From Turnera subulata (taxonomy: Eukaryota; Streptophyta; Magnoliopsida; Malpighiales; Passifloraceae): a DNA stretch of 64,000 bases. The stretch is from the NCBI GenBank assembly GCA_028386065.3, contig JAKUCV010004807.1, forward strand, positions 29,816 through 93,815, given 5' to 3'. Position 1 is the stretch's first letter, and each line of letters starts with the position of its first letter. Position numbers and translations under genes: made by a program. The notes under the pieces were generated by a model, which saw nothing but the letters and a program-made list of their open reading frames with translations, had not been told where the DNA came from and did not search any database. Shown here piece by piece: positions 11,094 to 24,384 of this stretch.

Positions 11094-14000
11094 TGAAACA
11101 CCCCGACCACTATTTACCCAACAAACAGTAATTACCAAACAACAGTGCCGACACGTGGCACAGACAGTAAATACAACAGAAAAATCCGGCCCAACGGCCC
11201 AAAGATAATATCATGTCATCCGACCTCGGGTACAACAATATCAAAAGTACAGCGGAAGCAATTTTAATAATACAGCAATAGTATGAATCGACTCGATGCA
11301 ACTATGGATCCAGATCCGTCAGAGGAGATGCCACTGCCTGCCATGATGCATACCTGCACAAAGAGCAACGTAGCCTGCCGATGGGGCAGGTGAGGGGTGA
11401 GATTCTCCACAATCTCACCGACACATAACCCATGATGAACAACATAGCATAAACTTAACAGTCAAGAACACATCAGTACGGCATACAAGTAGTGAACAGA
11501 TCAAATACAGTAAATGTCCATGTAAATGTCCACCCCATCGACTATGCAATGCACTGACCATCTAATACTGACTGTATCGTACACTAGTGCCCGTTCAGGA
11601 CACTTCAACTCTACCACATGTTGGGTGACCGACCCAGTCTCAACAGACTATACAACACAAACTCTAGTCCTGATAGACTATACTCAACTAAGGATCCTCA
11701 TCGTATGTTGACATACCGCTACTATGCTTGCTGATCATCTAACCCGGTACCAAAACAATCTCAACATCTCGTGAGCCTCGCTCACCGGGTAGCCGGCAAC
11801 CAGCACGGACCATACCCAATCAACATCACAAACCAGTCCCCGGGTAGAATCACAACACAACACGGCAACAGCAGTCACCACAACAACTTGTAACCACAAC
11901 ATCAACAATACTCAATATCCGATCAAAAACGACAAGTGATACTCATCCAACAATTATCAAAAGAAGCCGACAAACATAGGACAACTGGCAACCGATGCCA
12001 ACAACAATGGACTACTCACAACCAACGACAATAATTAACACCCGTAAACTGGCAACCTATGCCGACCACGATCAACCGACTAAACTGAGGACTGACAACC
12101 TCCCAAGGTATGATCATGAGATATTATGCAAATGTACATATCACATCGCAGCCCAACAAAGCAAAAGCACATTTCGAACAAGACTGAGCCAAGACCAAAA
12201 GAATGCTTAATTATTTTTATTACCAATTTTATCTTCCGGGCCCGTCACTGGACAAGCTAGGGTCGTACCTGGTTATTAACTAATTCTGGATGCCAGGCCC
12301 AACCACAATCCGGGATCAACATCCCCATATCACAAATCCGAGATCAACATCCCAATACCACAAATCCAGGATCAACATCCCAATATCACAAATCCACGGT
12401 CAACACCCCAATCAACCAACCCACCGGCTATGACACCACAGAACTAGTCTCTAACCATCTTGTCGTACCACTACTTCCCAAGTGACAATTATATCATCTC
12501 AAATACAGTCCAATTCCATTACTCTTCCATCAGTTATCCAATTTTCCAATTTCCTCAGATTAATCCACAAACTCATTCAATTAACAATCTCATATCACCA
12601 ATTATTTTCAACTAACAGTTCAACAATATTTCCAAGACAACATACACAGTTCTGACACGATTCTACAACAGCATCAACAATTCCATAGCAATCAAGTAAC
12701 AGTCAAGAATCATTCCAGCAGATCAACAAACAACAAAAATACACAAACAACAAAACTACACACACAGCATTACGGGCACATATCAAGGTTTATCCATCCT
12801 CACAATAAATATCAACAAATATCACAAAGATACCAACAACAATAAACCATAAGATGCAATGGAACCTATGTAGTTCCAAGACCAACCATCCCGGCTATCA
12901 CGGGTGGAATGACGTATATGCAACCTCACCTGATTCTCCTCGGGAGCTGGTATCCGGTTAAGCCTTGATTTTCCTATAATATAACAACAGTAATTACTTA
13001 TAATGCACAAACAAGATGATTATGCATGATGCCGGTTAACAGTTATTTATTAGACGACTTATCAGTTCTTTTTATTATTTCCATAATTATCTTATCCATT
13101 TTTATGGAAATTACTAACAACCTATTTTCCATCTGATACACTAATCATATTCAACTTAAGTCAAAACCAAAACCGAGCGTCCAAGCCGATATCCCAGCCC
13201 TTGGGCCGCTTATGACAATAAGGCATATATACGTACTCTTATACGTAGTGTATATTTAAGATAATATATTTGTAAATAAATCAGGTTACGACCCGTTAAA
13301 TACCCACAGTCCATATGAGGTAAATAATATTTCTTAAACATAATTATTCATAAAAATTCTATTTGTAATTAATTGAAATTATGACCTATATATTCATATA
13401 TATTAGCTAGAAGAAATAGCCGTTGTAAACAATATATACATTTAGTAAATCTTATATAATTGTAAGTACATATATACATAAAACTATAACCATTAATATA
13501 GTCTAACAATAGCTATTCCGGTGAAAATAGCTACAGTACGTTATACGATATATATGTATATACTTGTATAAGATTAAAATCAATAATTAAACTATGGTAT
13601 AAATCTATTATTATTTTAGCTTAGGATTACGAAAATAAGTACAATAGAAATATATACATGTCTAAGCCTTTTATAATATAAATTCAATTAAAACATAATT
13701 AAGGAAATTTGGAAATTAAACTCGGTAGGCCTTCACGAACGTTTAGCCCATCGGAGGATAAATCTAATATCCATATAATTTCGAAAATTAAATAAGAGAC
13801 ATAATTAAAATAAATAAACATAATTAAAATAAATAACATGGGCCTTTTATTAATTAGCCCAATTAAATAATCTGAAAGTTAAATACAATGGGTCTTTTAC
13901 GAGCCCAGATAAACGTAAATAAAATTAAAGCCGGAAATTAAATGCTATGGGCCTTTTAATAGCCCAATTAAAATTTAATAAGAGCATAAAATAAATAAAT

Positions 14001-15918
14001 GAACATAAATTAAATATTAAAAGCACAAATTAGATAAGAGCATAATAAAAGACAGAAAAAATAAAACCATAAGTTAATTAAGTTAGGTTAATTAAGTTAA
14101 TAAATTTTGATTAACGTTATTTTAATGTCCGGGTCCGTTTTATATCGTTCGGGTTCGTTATGCATATGAGTGGTCCAAGGCTCGGGTTTTACCCACAGTC
14201 CATTCCGAGCTCGCCGGAAAATTCCCGAGACGTCGCCGGAAAAATTCCGAGCTGCCGGATTCTGGCCAGTACTGTTCACAGCGAAAGAACCTCCCAAAGA
14301 AAATCCAGTCCGGGTCCATCCTCCACAAAAGTCCCGAGAGCAGCAACCATCTTGCCGGGAAGAAGAAAATCACAACCTCCAGCAACACGACTCACCGTCC
14401 ACCACACCTTTCGGCCATCAACAGCTCGCCGACCACCATGCTTCACCAGCAGATCCAAACCACCCAAACAACACCGGCCAGCTCGCCACTGCCCGAAAGC
14501 CTCACATCCCAACTCAAACAACACACGCCACAACACAACCAAGACCGATTAGTAACATCCCTAGAGAAAACAAAGGGAAGGAAACGAAGAGAAGAGAAGG
14601 GAGGCGCGGCCAGACATACCCATCTTGGCCTCGTCGACGGCGGCTCAAAGGAAGAGAGACAGGGTGGCGAAGAAAGAGGAGAGGGAGAAGGAGAGAGCGG
14701 CGGCGAGGGCAGCGACTTCGGCTTGGTGAGGGAGTGGCAGCAGCGGCGGCGGCGGCTTGAGCGGAAGATCGGGGTGAACTCGGGTGGCTCTTCTCGTCTG
14801 ACCGGGGGCGCGTCAGAGGGGGAGGAGGAGGAGAACAGGAAGGTAAGGGGAGGACGGTGGTGTCGGGTCAGTGGCTCACAGGTGGTTGGTGGCGGCTCGG
14901 TGAAGAGAGGAAGGAGAAGCAGGAAGGGAAGGTTTCGAGGGCGGCGGTGGTGATTGTGTTGGTGGAGGGGAAGAAGAAAGGGAAAGGGGAGAAGAGATGA
15001 AAAAGGAAGGAAGGAAGGAAGGTGTGGTGGGGGGCGGCTGGTAGGGAAAACGGGAGAGGGGTAGAGAAAATAAAGGAAAAGAAAAGAAAAGACAAGTGAA
15101 GAAAAGAAGGAAAAGATGGAAGTGGGGAGGTGGGGCACCGTTTGGTCACGGGTGCTGGCGGCTGAGAAGAAAGAAAAAAAAAGGGAGAAGGAGAAGGAGA
15201 AAAGAAGGAAAAGAAAGAAAAGAAAGAAGAAAATGGGGCCCGCGGCTGAAGGAAAAACCGAGAGAGAGAAAGAAAGACAACCGGGAAAGAGGAAAAGAAA
15301 AAAAAGACAGAAGGAAAGAAGAGTGGCCATGTGGCAAGCCACGATTGGCCGTTCCAGATTTCTGTGTCGAAAAAACGAAATCGCAGGGGTATTCTCGTCT
15401 TTCCATCCCGAGTCGGAAAATACAACTTGGGCTCGGAAAATCCGATTAATACCCCGGAGCGTCGTCCAAGTCTTGGAATTGAAAACCGAGGCTCGGTTTA
15501 CAAAAAGACACTCCAAAGCGCGTATCGGTCGAAACTACGTTAAACCTTGTATTTAACATTTTAATAATTATTCTTTTATAAAATTAAAATAAATCTCTAG
15601 ATATTAATATATAGAATATCATGGAAAATTAAAAGATGAATTTTTTTTTCTAAATTACATTTGGTAAATCATTACACATAAATATCATAGCAAAGTATTA
15701 AATACGTTGCTATTAATGTTGATTAGAAAATAATAATTTTATTAATAACAGTAACAACAATAATAATAATTTTTGAGAGTATAAAGATAATAGTGAAAAT
15801 AATAAAAATTAACTCAGTTTGGTAAAATTCTTGATTATCCGCCATAAAATTTTATTATCCACCGTAAAAGTCAAAATAGAACGGTAAAATTAATAGAAAA
15901 TTTACTCGGGTCGTTACA
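11094..15918 (-). repeat. Right LTR (5' LTR) of the short-interior element
   Basis: This is the partner of the LTR at 5858, with the same ends and the same order of modules: twin hairpins near 11380-11420, hairpin array at 12311-12415, GC-rich block, and purine tract at about 14900-15330. Its 357-codon minus-strand frame (14443-15516) is low-complexity and overlaps other open frames, so it is not called as a gene. Confidence 0.93.
12311..12415. repeat. Hairpin array, right 4.8-kb LTR
   Basis: Four units matching those at 7088-7196 but partly decayed: one reads GAGAT-caac-ATCCC and another AGGAT-caac-ATCCC, so pairing is weaker than in the left copy. Confidence 0.7.
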
Positions 15919-16961
15919 CGTACCACTACTTACCACGTGACAATTATATTATCGTCATCAAAATCAAATCACAGGGTTCAACATCCCTAACCCAAAATAC
16001 CGGGATAGACATCCCTATCCAAATCCAAGGATCGACATCCTTATCACAATTGATTATTTAATCCATTTTATTTAATGCCAAAAAGACTCAAGGATAAGCG
16101 TCCAAAAACCAATCACAATACTAGGATAAACATCCCGACAACAATCAAGACAATGGGATAAACATCCCGAACCAAACCACAGCAAATGCAACAATCAACA
16201 GTGCTATAATCAACAAACACGATAACCGAGTAATATAGGCACATAATGAAGGAAATCCATCCTCACCTTAGCCGATTACTCAACTCCGGAAACAATGACC
16301 AGTCCCAAGCCGGCTCCTCTGGAAACTGCTCGATATCCGAACCTATACAACAAAACAATATATACACATAAATGCACATAATCGGTATGCTATGATGCCA
16401 ATACTGCGAAATAACCCATCCCGGTGACATATCCTTTATCATCTTTTACCGAAAATATTATACCGTACGTATATCCGAATATAACTTCGGTACCATACTT
16501 TAATTAAAACTCTTTTAAAAATATTTTCATAAAATAATTATAATTTTTCCAAAATTATAATCTCCATAATTTCCCAGAAAAATAATAACGTATTTATAAT
16601 TTCCAAAATATATATATAGTATTTATCTTTTTCTAAATATATATAATAATATTTTCCAACACAAAATATAATTACCTTTAATTTTCAAAGTACATATATA
16701 TATATATATATTCCTCAACCATAATTTTCCAGGGAAAATAATATATATATAAAATTTCCAAGAATTAATTTCATGATATTTATATTTTTTTCAAATAATA
16801 ATAGTTTTCCAAACATAACTTAATTATTTATCAAAGTATATATATATTTATATTTTCCTCAAAATACCAAAATTAAATTGACCATAATTTTCCCAAAGTA
16901 AACATATATTTTTTTTTTCAGATTTTAATTAGATTCCCAGAAATTATAAATACATATTTAC

Positions 16962-16996
<35 letters not shown>

Positions 16997-18075
16997 AAAA
17001 GAAATCCAGACTGGGCCAAGCTATGCAACCCAAGCCCGAGCCCAAAGCAAGGACCCAGACCAAGGCTGCAAGGCTCAAGCCCAGTTCCACAGCCCAAGCA
17101 AGCAGCCCGCTCGGAACCGGGTCAAACCCGTCGCGAACGGGTTGTTTCAACCTCACGGGTCGCTCACATCGGGTTCAGCGTCGGCGGCGCGACGAGCGGC
17201 AGGGACGGGCGAGAGGAAGGCTGGCGCGGGGTCGGCGAGGCTGAGGCGACTCGTCTTGCGGTGGAAAGGCGGCGCTGCGTCGTCGGCAAGAGGCGGCAGG
17301 CGCAAGGGAGCTGGATCCGCCGGTTCGCACAACGGGTCATCGGTGTGTCACGGCGTTTCGCTGGACGGAAGAGCTCGGGGGCGACGGCAACAGGTCGGCG
17401 ACGGAGAGGAGAAGGGGCTGGTGGCGGTGGTGCGACGAGACACGGCCCGGAGCTTCATCTCGTGAACAGTAACCGGGGAAGAAACGGGTTGACGACACTG
17501 TTCACTCTATTTTTTTTCTTTTTCTTTCTTTTTTCTATTTTCTTCTTTTTTCTGATTTTCTGTTCTTTTTTTTTCTTCTCTTTTTTTTTTCGATTTTCAT
17601 TTCTTTTTTTTTCTCCCCCTCTCTGTTTTTGTTTTTGTTTTTTTTCTTTTTTTTCTTTTTTCCTCTTCTTTTCTCTCTTTTTCCCTTCTTCCCCTTCTCC
17701 TGCTTTCTTCTCTTCTTCCTTTCTTCCTCTGCCCCCGATGCCTGCTTTTAAACTATTTTTTACTATTTAACATGTGAAGCTTCAATAATGCAGCTTGTCT
17801 GAATTATGGAGCGAGTCCGGTCCGGACCAGAAAATAACTGATACCCCCTTAGTTATTTTCCGGTGTGATTTTTCCGAAAATCCCGGGACCCAAAAAATAC
17901 CGACTTAGGTCCGAAAAATCCACGGAAAAATCACGAGCGCGGGAAAACCCTTGGTTTCGAAAAACGACGCCCGATTTACCTTGAATTAATTACCCAAGAT
18001 TAATTCTACAATAAATCACGATAAAAAGACTTTTACAGTCCGGTAAAAACCAAAATTTTTACCCGGGCTGTTACA
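15919..18075 (-). mobile_element. Solo gypsy LTR 2, second segment
   Basis: It resumes with the CGTAC duplication and CACTACTTACCACGTG, and ends GGGCTGTTACA. It includes further hairpin units, an AT-rich block at 16500-16980, a GC-rich block at 17100-17460 and a pyrimidine tract at 17508-17740. No gene was recognised. Confidence 0.92.
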
Positions 18076-19045
18076 GTAGGGAAGAGGAACGGTGGTGGCT
18101 GCAGCAGAGGAAGCAGGGAGGAGAAGAGAGGAAAAAGGAAGGTGTTTGGACGGTTGGTAATGAATTTGATGGTGGCGGCTGGAAAAGCATAGCAAGGGTG
18201 AGAAAGAGTATGGGAGGCAGAGAGAAGAAAAGGGAATGGGAGAGAGGGTGCAGAGGAAGAGCGTGAGAAACCGGGAGGAGGAGAAGAGAAAATAAAGAAA
18301 ATGAAGGGGAAGAAGACGGAAGGAAATAGGAGGAAGAGATAGGAGTAGGGCCCGACGGAAGAAAAACGGGGAAGAAACAAGAAAACGTGGGCGGCGGGTG
18401 AAGAAAAGAAATAGTAAAGGAAAAGAAAGAAAAGAAATGAGAAAAGAAAGGAAAGAAAAGAAAAGTGGCCACGTGGCAAGCCACGATTGGCCGGACCGGA
18501 TTTTCGTGTCGGATTAACGGAATCACAGGGGTACTCCCGTCTTTTCGAATTTCTGTCCCGAGTCCAAAAATACAATTTGGGCTCGGAAAATCCGATTAAT
18601 ACCCCTGAGCGTCGTCCAAGTCTCGGAATTGAAAACCAAGGCTCGGTTTACGAAAGACACTCCAAAACGCGTATTGGTCGAAACTACGTTAAACCTTGTA
18701 TTTAACATTTAAACAATTACTCTTTTATAAAATTCAAAATAAATCACTAAATATTAATATATAGAATATCAAGGAAATAAAAGATGAATTTTCTTTCTAA
18801 ATATAATTAATAAGTTATTGCAACAAAATATCATAGCGAAATAACAATAATATTATGAATAGGAGAATAATAGTATTAATAATGGTAACATTAACAACAA
18901 TAATAATTTGAGAGTAGTAAAAATTAATAGTGAAAATAGTGATAAATGGCTCGGTTTAGTAAAATTCTTGATTAACCGCGATAAAATTTTATTATCCACG
19001 GTAAAAGTCAAAATAGAACGGTAAAATTAGTAGAAAATTTACCCG
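18076..19045 (-). mobile_element. Solo gypsy LTR 1, second segment
   Basis: It begins with the second GTAGG copy and continues the purine-rich tract of LTR 1 (to about 18470). It then matches the end region of the 4.8-kb LTRs (GCGTCGTCCAAGTCT, TCGAAACTACGTTAAACC). It is cut at 19045 by a third solo LTR. Confidence 0.85.
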
Positions 19046-22035
19046 TGTAACAGCCCGGGTAAAATTTTGGATTTTTACCGGACTGTAAAAGTCTATTTAC
19101 CGTGATTTACGGTTGAATTAATCTTGGGTAATTAATTCAAGGTAAATCGGGAGTCGTTTTTCGAAACCGAGGGTTTTCCCGCGTTCATGATTTTCCCGCG
19201 GATTTTTCGGAACTAAGTTGGTATTTTTCGGGTTTCGGAATTTCTCGAAAAATCACACCGGAAAATAACTAAGGAGGTATCGGTTATTTTCTGGTCCGGA
19301 TCGGACTCGCCCGTAATGCGGACGAATTGAATTATTGGAAAATCACATGTTCAATAGTAGCTATCAGTTTATAAAAAGGAAGTGAAGCCGGAGGTAGAGC
19401 AGAAGAGAAGAAGAAAAAAAAAAAGAAAGAGAGAAAAAGAGAGAAAAAGGAAAAAGAGAGAAAAAGAAAAGAAAAGAGAGGAAAAAAAAAAAAGAAGAAA
19501 AAGAGAAGAAAAAGAAAAAAAAGAGAAGAAAAAGGAGGGAAAATAAAAAGAAAAAAGGACCAATCAGGAAGTAGAAAAATAGGAAAAAAAAGATAGAAAG
19601 AAAAAAAAAGAAATGAAAAAAAAAGAAACAGAAAATAGAAAAGAAAAAGGAAGAAAATAGAAAGAAAAGAAAAAGAAAATACGGGAAAAGAAAAAAAAAT
19701 GGAAGCTACAGTGTCGTCACCCCTAGGACGCCCAGCTACTGTTCACGTCGAGGAGTTTGGCGCCGCTGCACGCCGCACCGACACCACCATCGAGCTCGCA
19801 GGGCCGGCGCGACCTCACCCCTGTCGTCGCCGAGCCGTTCCGTCGCCATAGCCGCCCGGACGCGCCACTGACCCGACGGAGAACCCGGCGGATCCGGCTT
19901 CCTCCCGCGTCTGCACCTGCTCCAGCGCCGCCGTGGATAGTTTGCCGCCACCCTCGCGCCGCTCCAAGCCGCCCGCGTCTGCTGCTGTGCGCGCCTTCCT
20001 CCCCGCGCTCGCCGTCGCCGTCACAGCCGTTGCAACCCGCTTGGTGAGTCGGGTTATGCCCGTTTCCGTGGCCGGGTCGCGCCCTCCATGGGTTGCAATC
20101 CGGATCTGCCTTTTTTTTTATTTTATTTTTCTTATTTGCTTAATGATATGTATATATATATATATATAAATATGTTTATATAATTAATTCTTGTTAATTA
20201 ATTTCTGGAAAAATATATACATATGTTCTGAAAAACATAGTAAGCTTAGATTATGGTAATATATGTGCATACTTTTATTCTTTGCAAATAAAATAACTAT
20301 GTTTTATTATTTTTAGAAATGGTTATTTGGAAAAAGATATATATATGTAATATATTTATTTCTGCTGGAATATAACTCTGGGAAGATATATATTTTGAGA
20401 AAATCTGTTAGTATGGATGTTGGTATTCTGGAAAATATATACATGTATATATACTTTGATTCTTGGAATTAAAGATAATTATATTATTGTTTGAAAATTA
20501 ATATTATGTTTATAACATGAAAATAATTTCTAAAAATTTAATTTATGTATTAATTTTTCTCTGGAAAATTATAATTTTGGTGTATGTATATAAATATGTA
20601 TTTTGTAAATTAAAAGTAATTATGTTTTGTGTAGGAAATTCAATTGTATATATATTTAGAAAAGATAAATACTATATATATTTTCTGAAAATTATAAATA
20701 GCTTATTATTTTTCTGGAAAATTATAGTGATTATTATTTTGGATAATTATAGTTATTTTATGGAATTATTTTGAAAAAATTTTAATTAAAATATAGTACC
20801 GTAATTATATTCGGATATACGTATGGTTAAATATTTTCGATAAATGGAGATAATAAAGGATAAGTAATCGGGATGGGATTAATTCGTAGTTAGGCATCAT
20901 GACATACTCTTATGTGCATTTATGTGTGTATGTGGTCTTGTTGTATAGGTTTGGATATCGGGCAGTTTCCCGAGGAGCCGGCGTCGTACCGGTCATAGTT
21001 TCCGAAGTTGAGTAATCGGCCAAGGTGAGGATGGATTTCCTTCAATATGTGCCTATATTACTCGGTTACCATGTTTTGATGATTGTGCATTGTCGAATAT
21101 GCTTTTGCTGTGTTTTGGTTCGGGATGTCTATCCCGATGTCCTGTTTGGTTTTCGGGATGTTTATCCCATGTCGGTTATTTTGGACATTTGTTCTTGAGT
21201 CGTTTTGACACTAATAAATGGATTAATAATGAATGGTGACAAGGATGTCGATCCTTGGTATTTTTGGATAGGGATGTCTATCCCGGTATCCTGGTCAGGG
21301 ATGTCGATCCCTGTGAGTTTGGTTTTTAATGACGGTATATAATTGTTACGTGGTAAGTAGTGGTACGACCGGATGGTTAGAGACTGTTTTGTGGTGGCCA
21401 TGATCTGGGTTCGTGTGATAAGCATGTCTATGCTTGGGATGTCTATCCAGGTTTGTTATTTTTGGGATGTCTATCCCTGGGTTCTTTTTGATCTGGCACC
21501 AGGAACAGGTTGATAACCTGGTACGACTCTAGCTTATCCGTGACGGGGCCCGGAAAGATAAAATTGGATAATTGGATTTTTATTGAGTCTTTTCGACTTT
21601 GGGCCGAGTCTTTTGGTTTAACTGTTTTTTTTTGCCTTGAGTAATTTTTAGTGTCCATATTGATCGTCTTTCCATTGTCGTGAGCACTTCGGACTCACCC
21701 CTCACCTGCGGGCTTTCATCCCGTAGGATGAGTTATTTGTGGTACAGGATTGGTGCATTCCAGACAGGCTGCAGCGTTATCCCTTGGACAGGGCTCGGAT
21801 CCATAGTTTGCATCCATGCATACAGTGTTTATGTGAGTTTCATAAGTCTTCCGCTGTGCATTGTTTTATTATTATTGGGCCATTGGGCCGGTTGAGATTT
21901 TATTGTTGTTTTTATTATGGGCTGTTGAGCCCAGATATTTGTTGTATACACTGTATGCTGAGTCATGTTGGGTTGGGTTGTCACAGTTCCGGCACGTGTT
22001 TACTGTGTACGGTAAATACGGGTCGGGGCGTCTCA
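19046..22035 (+). mobile_element. Solo gypsy LTR 3 (plus orientation)
   Basis: Ends are TGTAACAGCCCGGG and GGGGCGTCTCA, flanked by the exact duplication ACCCG (19041-19045 and 22036-22040). Length is 2990 bp with no internal domain, so it is a solo LTR. It contains a purine tract (19395-19700), a GC-rich block, an AT-rich block, an exon-like segment ending in AAGGTGAGG (about 21020-21032), a hairpin array and the twin-hairpin module near 21690-21725. It belongs to the same broad LTR family as LTR 2, in the opposite direction. Confidence 0.93.
21124..21480. repeat. Hairpin array in solo LTR 3
   Basis: Spaced units include GGGAT-gtct-ATCCC, AAGGAT-gtcg-ATCCTT, GGGAT-gtcg-ATCCC and AGCAT-gtct-ATGCT. 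Arms differ between units but stay complementary in most of them. Confidence 0.8.
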
Positions 22036-22050
22036 ACCCGGGTCGTTACA
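22036..22050 (-). mobile_element. Last bases of solo LTR 1
   Basis: The second ACCCG copy is followed by GGTCGTTACA, which completes the TTACA end of LTR 1 and places solo LTR 3 ten bases from that end. Confidence 0.85.
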
Positions 22051-22774
22051 TCCGATCTGTGAGATCCACGGGCTTGATTACTAGTTCACGGCCCGTGAGA
22101 TCCACGGGCTTGATCAGTATTTGATTTCTATTATTAAAAAAATAATTAATCTTTTACGTGCAGCAGACCTAATCGAAAACAAGAGCTAAAATTTCAGTAT
22201 TAAACATATCAAAATCTTAAGAACGAATAAACTTCAAGATCAGCTCTACTCTAATACAAAAGAAAAACAATTTGATACGGCTAGAACGGAAAGTAATATT
22301 CTAGAAGTTGATGTTCGACGATGTAAAAGGCAAAGACATAAAGCTAATAAACGGTTACATGCAATAGGTGGGAATTCTTCCCTTCTCAACTTCCCATCTA
22401 ACGCAAACATCAAAAGTAGGTTTAATACAAGAACATAAGAGAAAGATGGCTGCTTTAACTTACCCAAACATGGAAGAACAGTGATGAATCATAGGATGAG
22501 ATTTTGACTTGTTTGGCTTTTCTCTGATTCTCTATTTTTATTTTGTACGAGATAAATTAGGGATAAATTTGTGATTATTTAGGGATTTAATATTGGTATA
22601 ATATTGTAAAAAGCAAAAGAATTGGGCATTTTGTTATTATTAATTTTATAGAACACATGTGCAAATAAAGTTTTTAAAATCCTTGTAAATTTAAGTGTTA
22701 TGATATTATTGGTCGGTCCACTTTAGCTTGGGTTTGGTACCCTAAACATAGTCTTGGGCACCATAGCAATCCCC
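22051..22774. mobile_element. Right part of the old non-autonomous Mutator-like element
   Basis: This completes the element that starts at 1261. Its terminal inverted repeat spans about 22711-22774 and ends CCATAGCAATCCCC. Near the LTR junction a 20-bp sequence (GTGAGATCC...CTTGAT) occurs twice, at 22059-22078 and 22095-22114, and the second copy overlaps a small hairpin with arms CCCGTG and CACGGG. No coding sequence was recognised. Confidence 0.7.
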
Positions 22775-23297
22775 AGTAATAATACTCTTGTCACTTCTCA
22801 AGCTAAGGATTTACTATCTATAGCATTTTTTTTAATTATCTAATAAAAAATAAATTGTCTAATCCAAAACCATAATGCACATTGTTGGTACAGTTATTGC
22901 TAAATCCTATCCATAAAAAGAAGAGACATTTTATTTTTATACTAGACTTATAGAAATCTAACCTACTATTAGAATATTCGTTAGTAACTTTTATCAGACA
23001 CTAACCAGAATTCATTGACCATGTCATGCCAAAATTTATTCTAGCATCTTTCGGGGGATTCTACCTTTAAACCATTCTCATACTGGCCACGTCATTTGCC
23101 TATATGGATTCTGGTGGGGCGAGATTTAACGGCCACATCAGCTCTTTTAAACAAAAAAAAAAACATCATTAGGACTAGTTGTATTCACTTATTGAAAGGT
23201 ATAGGACTCAAATATCAATTTTAAAAGGTTTAAGACTCAATTGATTTTTGTTTAAAGGTATAGGACTCAAAATGCCCTTTTCCCTAGAATATCTTAC
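22775..23297. other. Intergenic relic sequence
   Basis: No gene recognised. The right half repeats the phrase TATAGGACTCAA and similar forms (about 23200-23270), typical in look of decayed plant interspersed repeats. I could not fix element ends. Confidence 0.4.
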
Positions 23298-23456
23298 CTT
23301 TTGTTTCACAAGCAATTATCATTTTTTGGGGTTGCTTGAAGAGTTCTTCAGCTTGTACAAATTCAGCATTCCAATGTTCGGCTGGATACTTTGGAGGGCA
23401 AGCTTGTGCACTATAGAACTGAACAAACAAATTCCCATCAAACCCCTTTTTACCTT
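23298..23456 (-). pseudogene. Candidate single exon of an unrecognised protein gene
   Basis: On the minus strand a 159-nt open segment is bounded by a consensus acceptor (TGCATTTTGCAG, exon from 23456) and a consensus donor (AAAAG followed by GTAAGA, exon end 23298). Both flanking introns would be phase 1. The 52 complete codons give a well-mixed sequence containing FVQFYSAQACPP, YPAEHWNAEF and MIIACETK, without low complexity. I do not recognise the family. No neighbouring exons were found, and a repeat begins right after the donor, so it is probably a relic or a captured exon. Confidence 0.35.
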
Positions 23457-24384
23457 CTGCAAAATGCAGGGGAGAAGAAGAGGTTTCAATAGCAATTCCT
23501 AGTTTATTATTATGTTGTTAACAGAACAAGCAGGAATCCAATAAGAGGGCAAAATGTGGCCTACACCTACACGGCTACACGCATTTTTCATCAAGCCCAA
23601 AGAGAACGTTCCCCTCCCCACACAAAACACAGACACACCCCAAATGTAAACAGGCTTCTAGGTCTAACCTTGGAGCTTAGGAGCATAAACTAGCTTTACA
23701 TGACATGGTAATTTGAGGGATTCTTCTTCAACCAGCCAGACAGAGTGTATATTACCTCTATAGCACACTTCTATGACTCTCCACAAATTCAATTCATGAA
23801 GCAAACTGGTTAAAACACCAACCAAGGAGGAAAAACATATGATGAAAAAAAATACTCAAAAATCTGATGCAGGAAATTACTTCTTTGCAGCATTTGACAG
23901 CACCAGAAAAAACTCATGACTCAGCCACCTGTACAAAAACTGAACGGTAAACCCAAAGGAAAGGACATTAGATCCAAAAAAAAAAAATTCTGAAACAATA
24001 ACATTTGGACTTAAAAGAGGATTTTTAACTGCAAAGAAAGATACTCCACGAGGAAGAACAATGTACTTAAATGAAGGAATAACTGAGGCAATTTTTTTGC
24101 AACAACTAAGTCAGTTGTTCAGTTTGATTTGAGCTTGGTTCTTTTGACTAGACTAGAGAGCATAGGGTTGAAGCCAGTCTAAGCCATGCTGTTGGAATTT
24201 GGGTGCAACCTTGGCAATTTTATCATGCTTATCTCAATACAGTAAGCAGGTACTATTACACACAAACAAACAGACCGATGCACCACGAGACGAGGAAGAA
24301 ATTGATTTATCCCTACTAATCATCATACCATCTTCAATGTCCCAAAACTATCAACAAGAGGTAGAATGTGCAGAGGCTGCCCGT

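Larger units (their letters stand above)
5858..15918 (-). mobile_element. Gypsy element with 4.8-kb LTRs and 395-bp interior (internal-deletion or LARD-like)
   Basis: The element is bounded by the exact 5-bp duplication CGTAC (5853-5857 and 15919-15923). Its two LTRs are 4841 and 4825 bp and near-identical by eye. The interior (10699-11093) keeps a primer-binding site next to the right LTR and a polypurine tract next to the left LTR, so the replication signals remain while nearly all coding sequence is gone. On the minus strand a gag-like start codon at 10976-10978 opens with MDPVEGRQPAAEH, comparable to the MDPVGGNQ start of element B, then homology ends. It must be mobilised in trans, or it is a dead deletion product. 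It sits inside solo LTR 2. Confidence 0.93.

Noticed and set aside
22246..22467. 73-codon minus-strand frame resembling a small secreted peptide
   Set aside because: There is a hydrophobic stretch but no cleavage-site pattern, no known peptide motif and no supporting context. It lies within the MULE.
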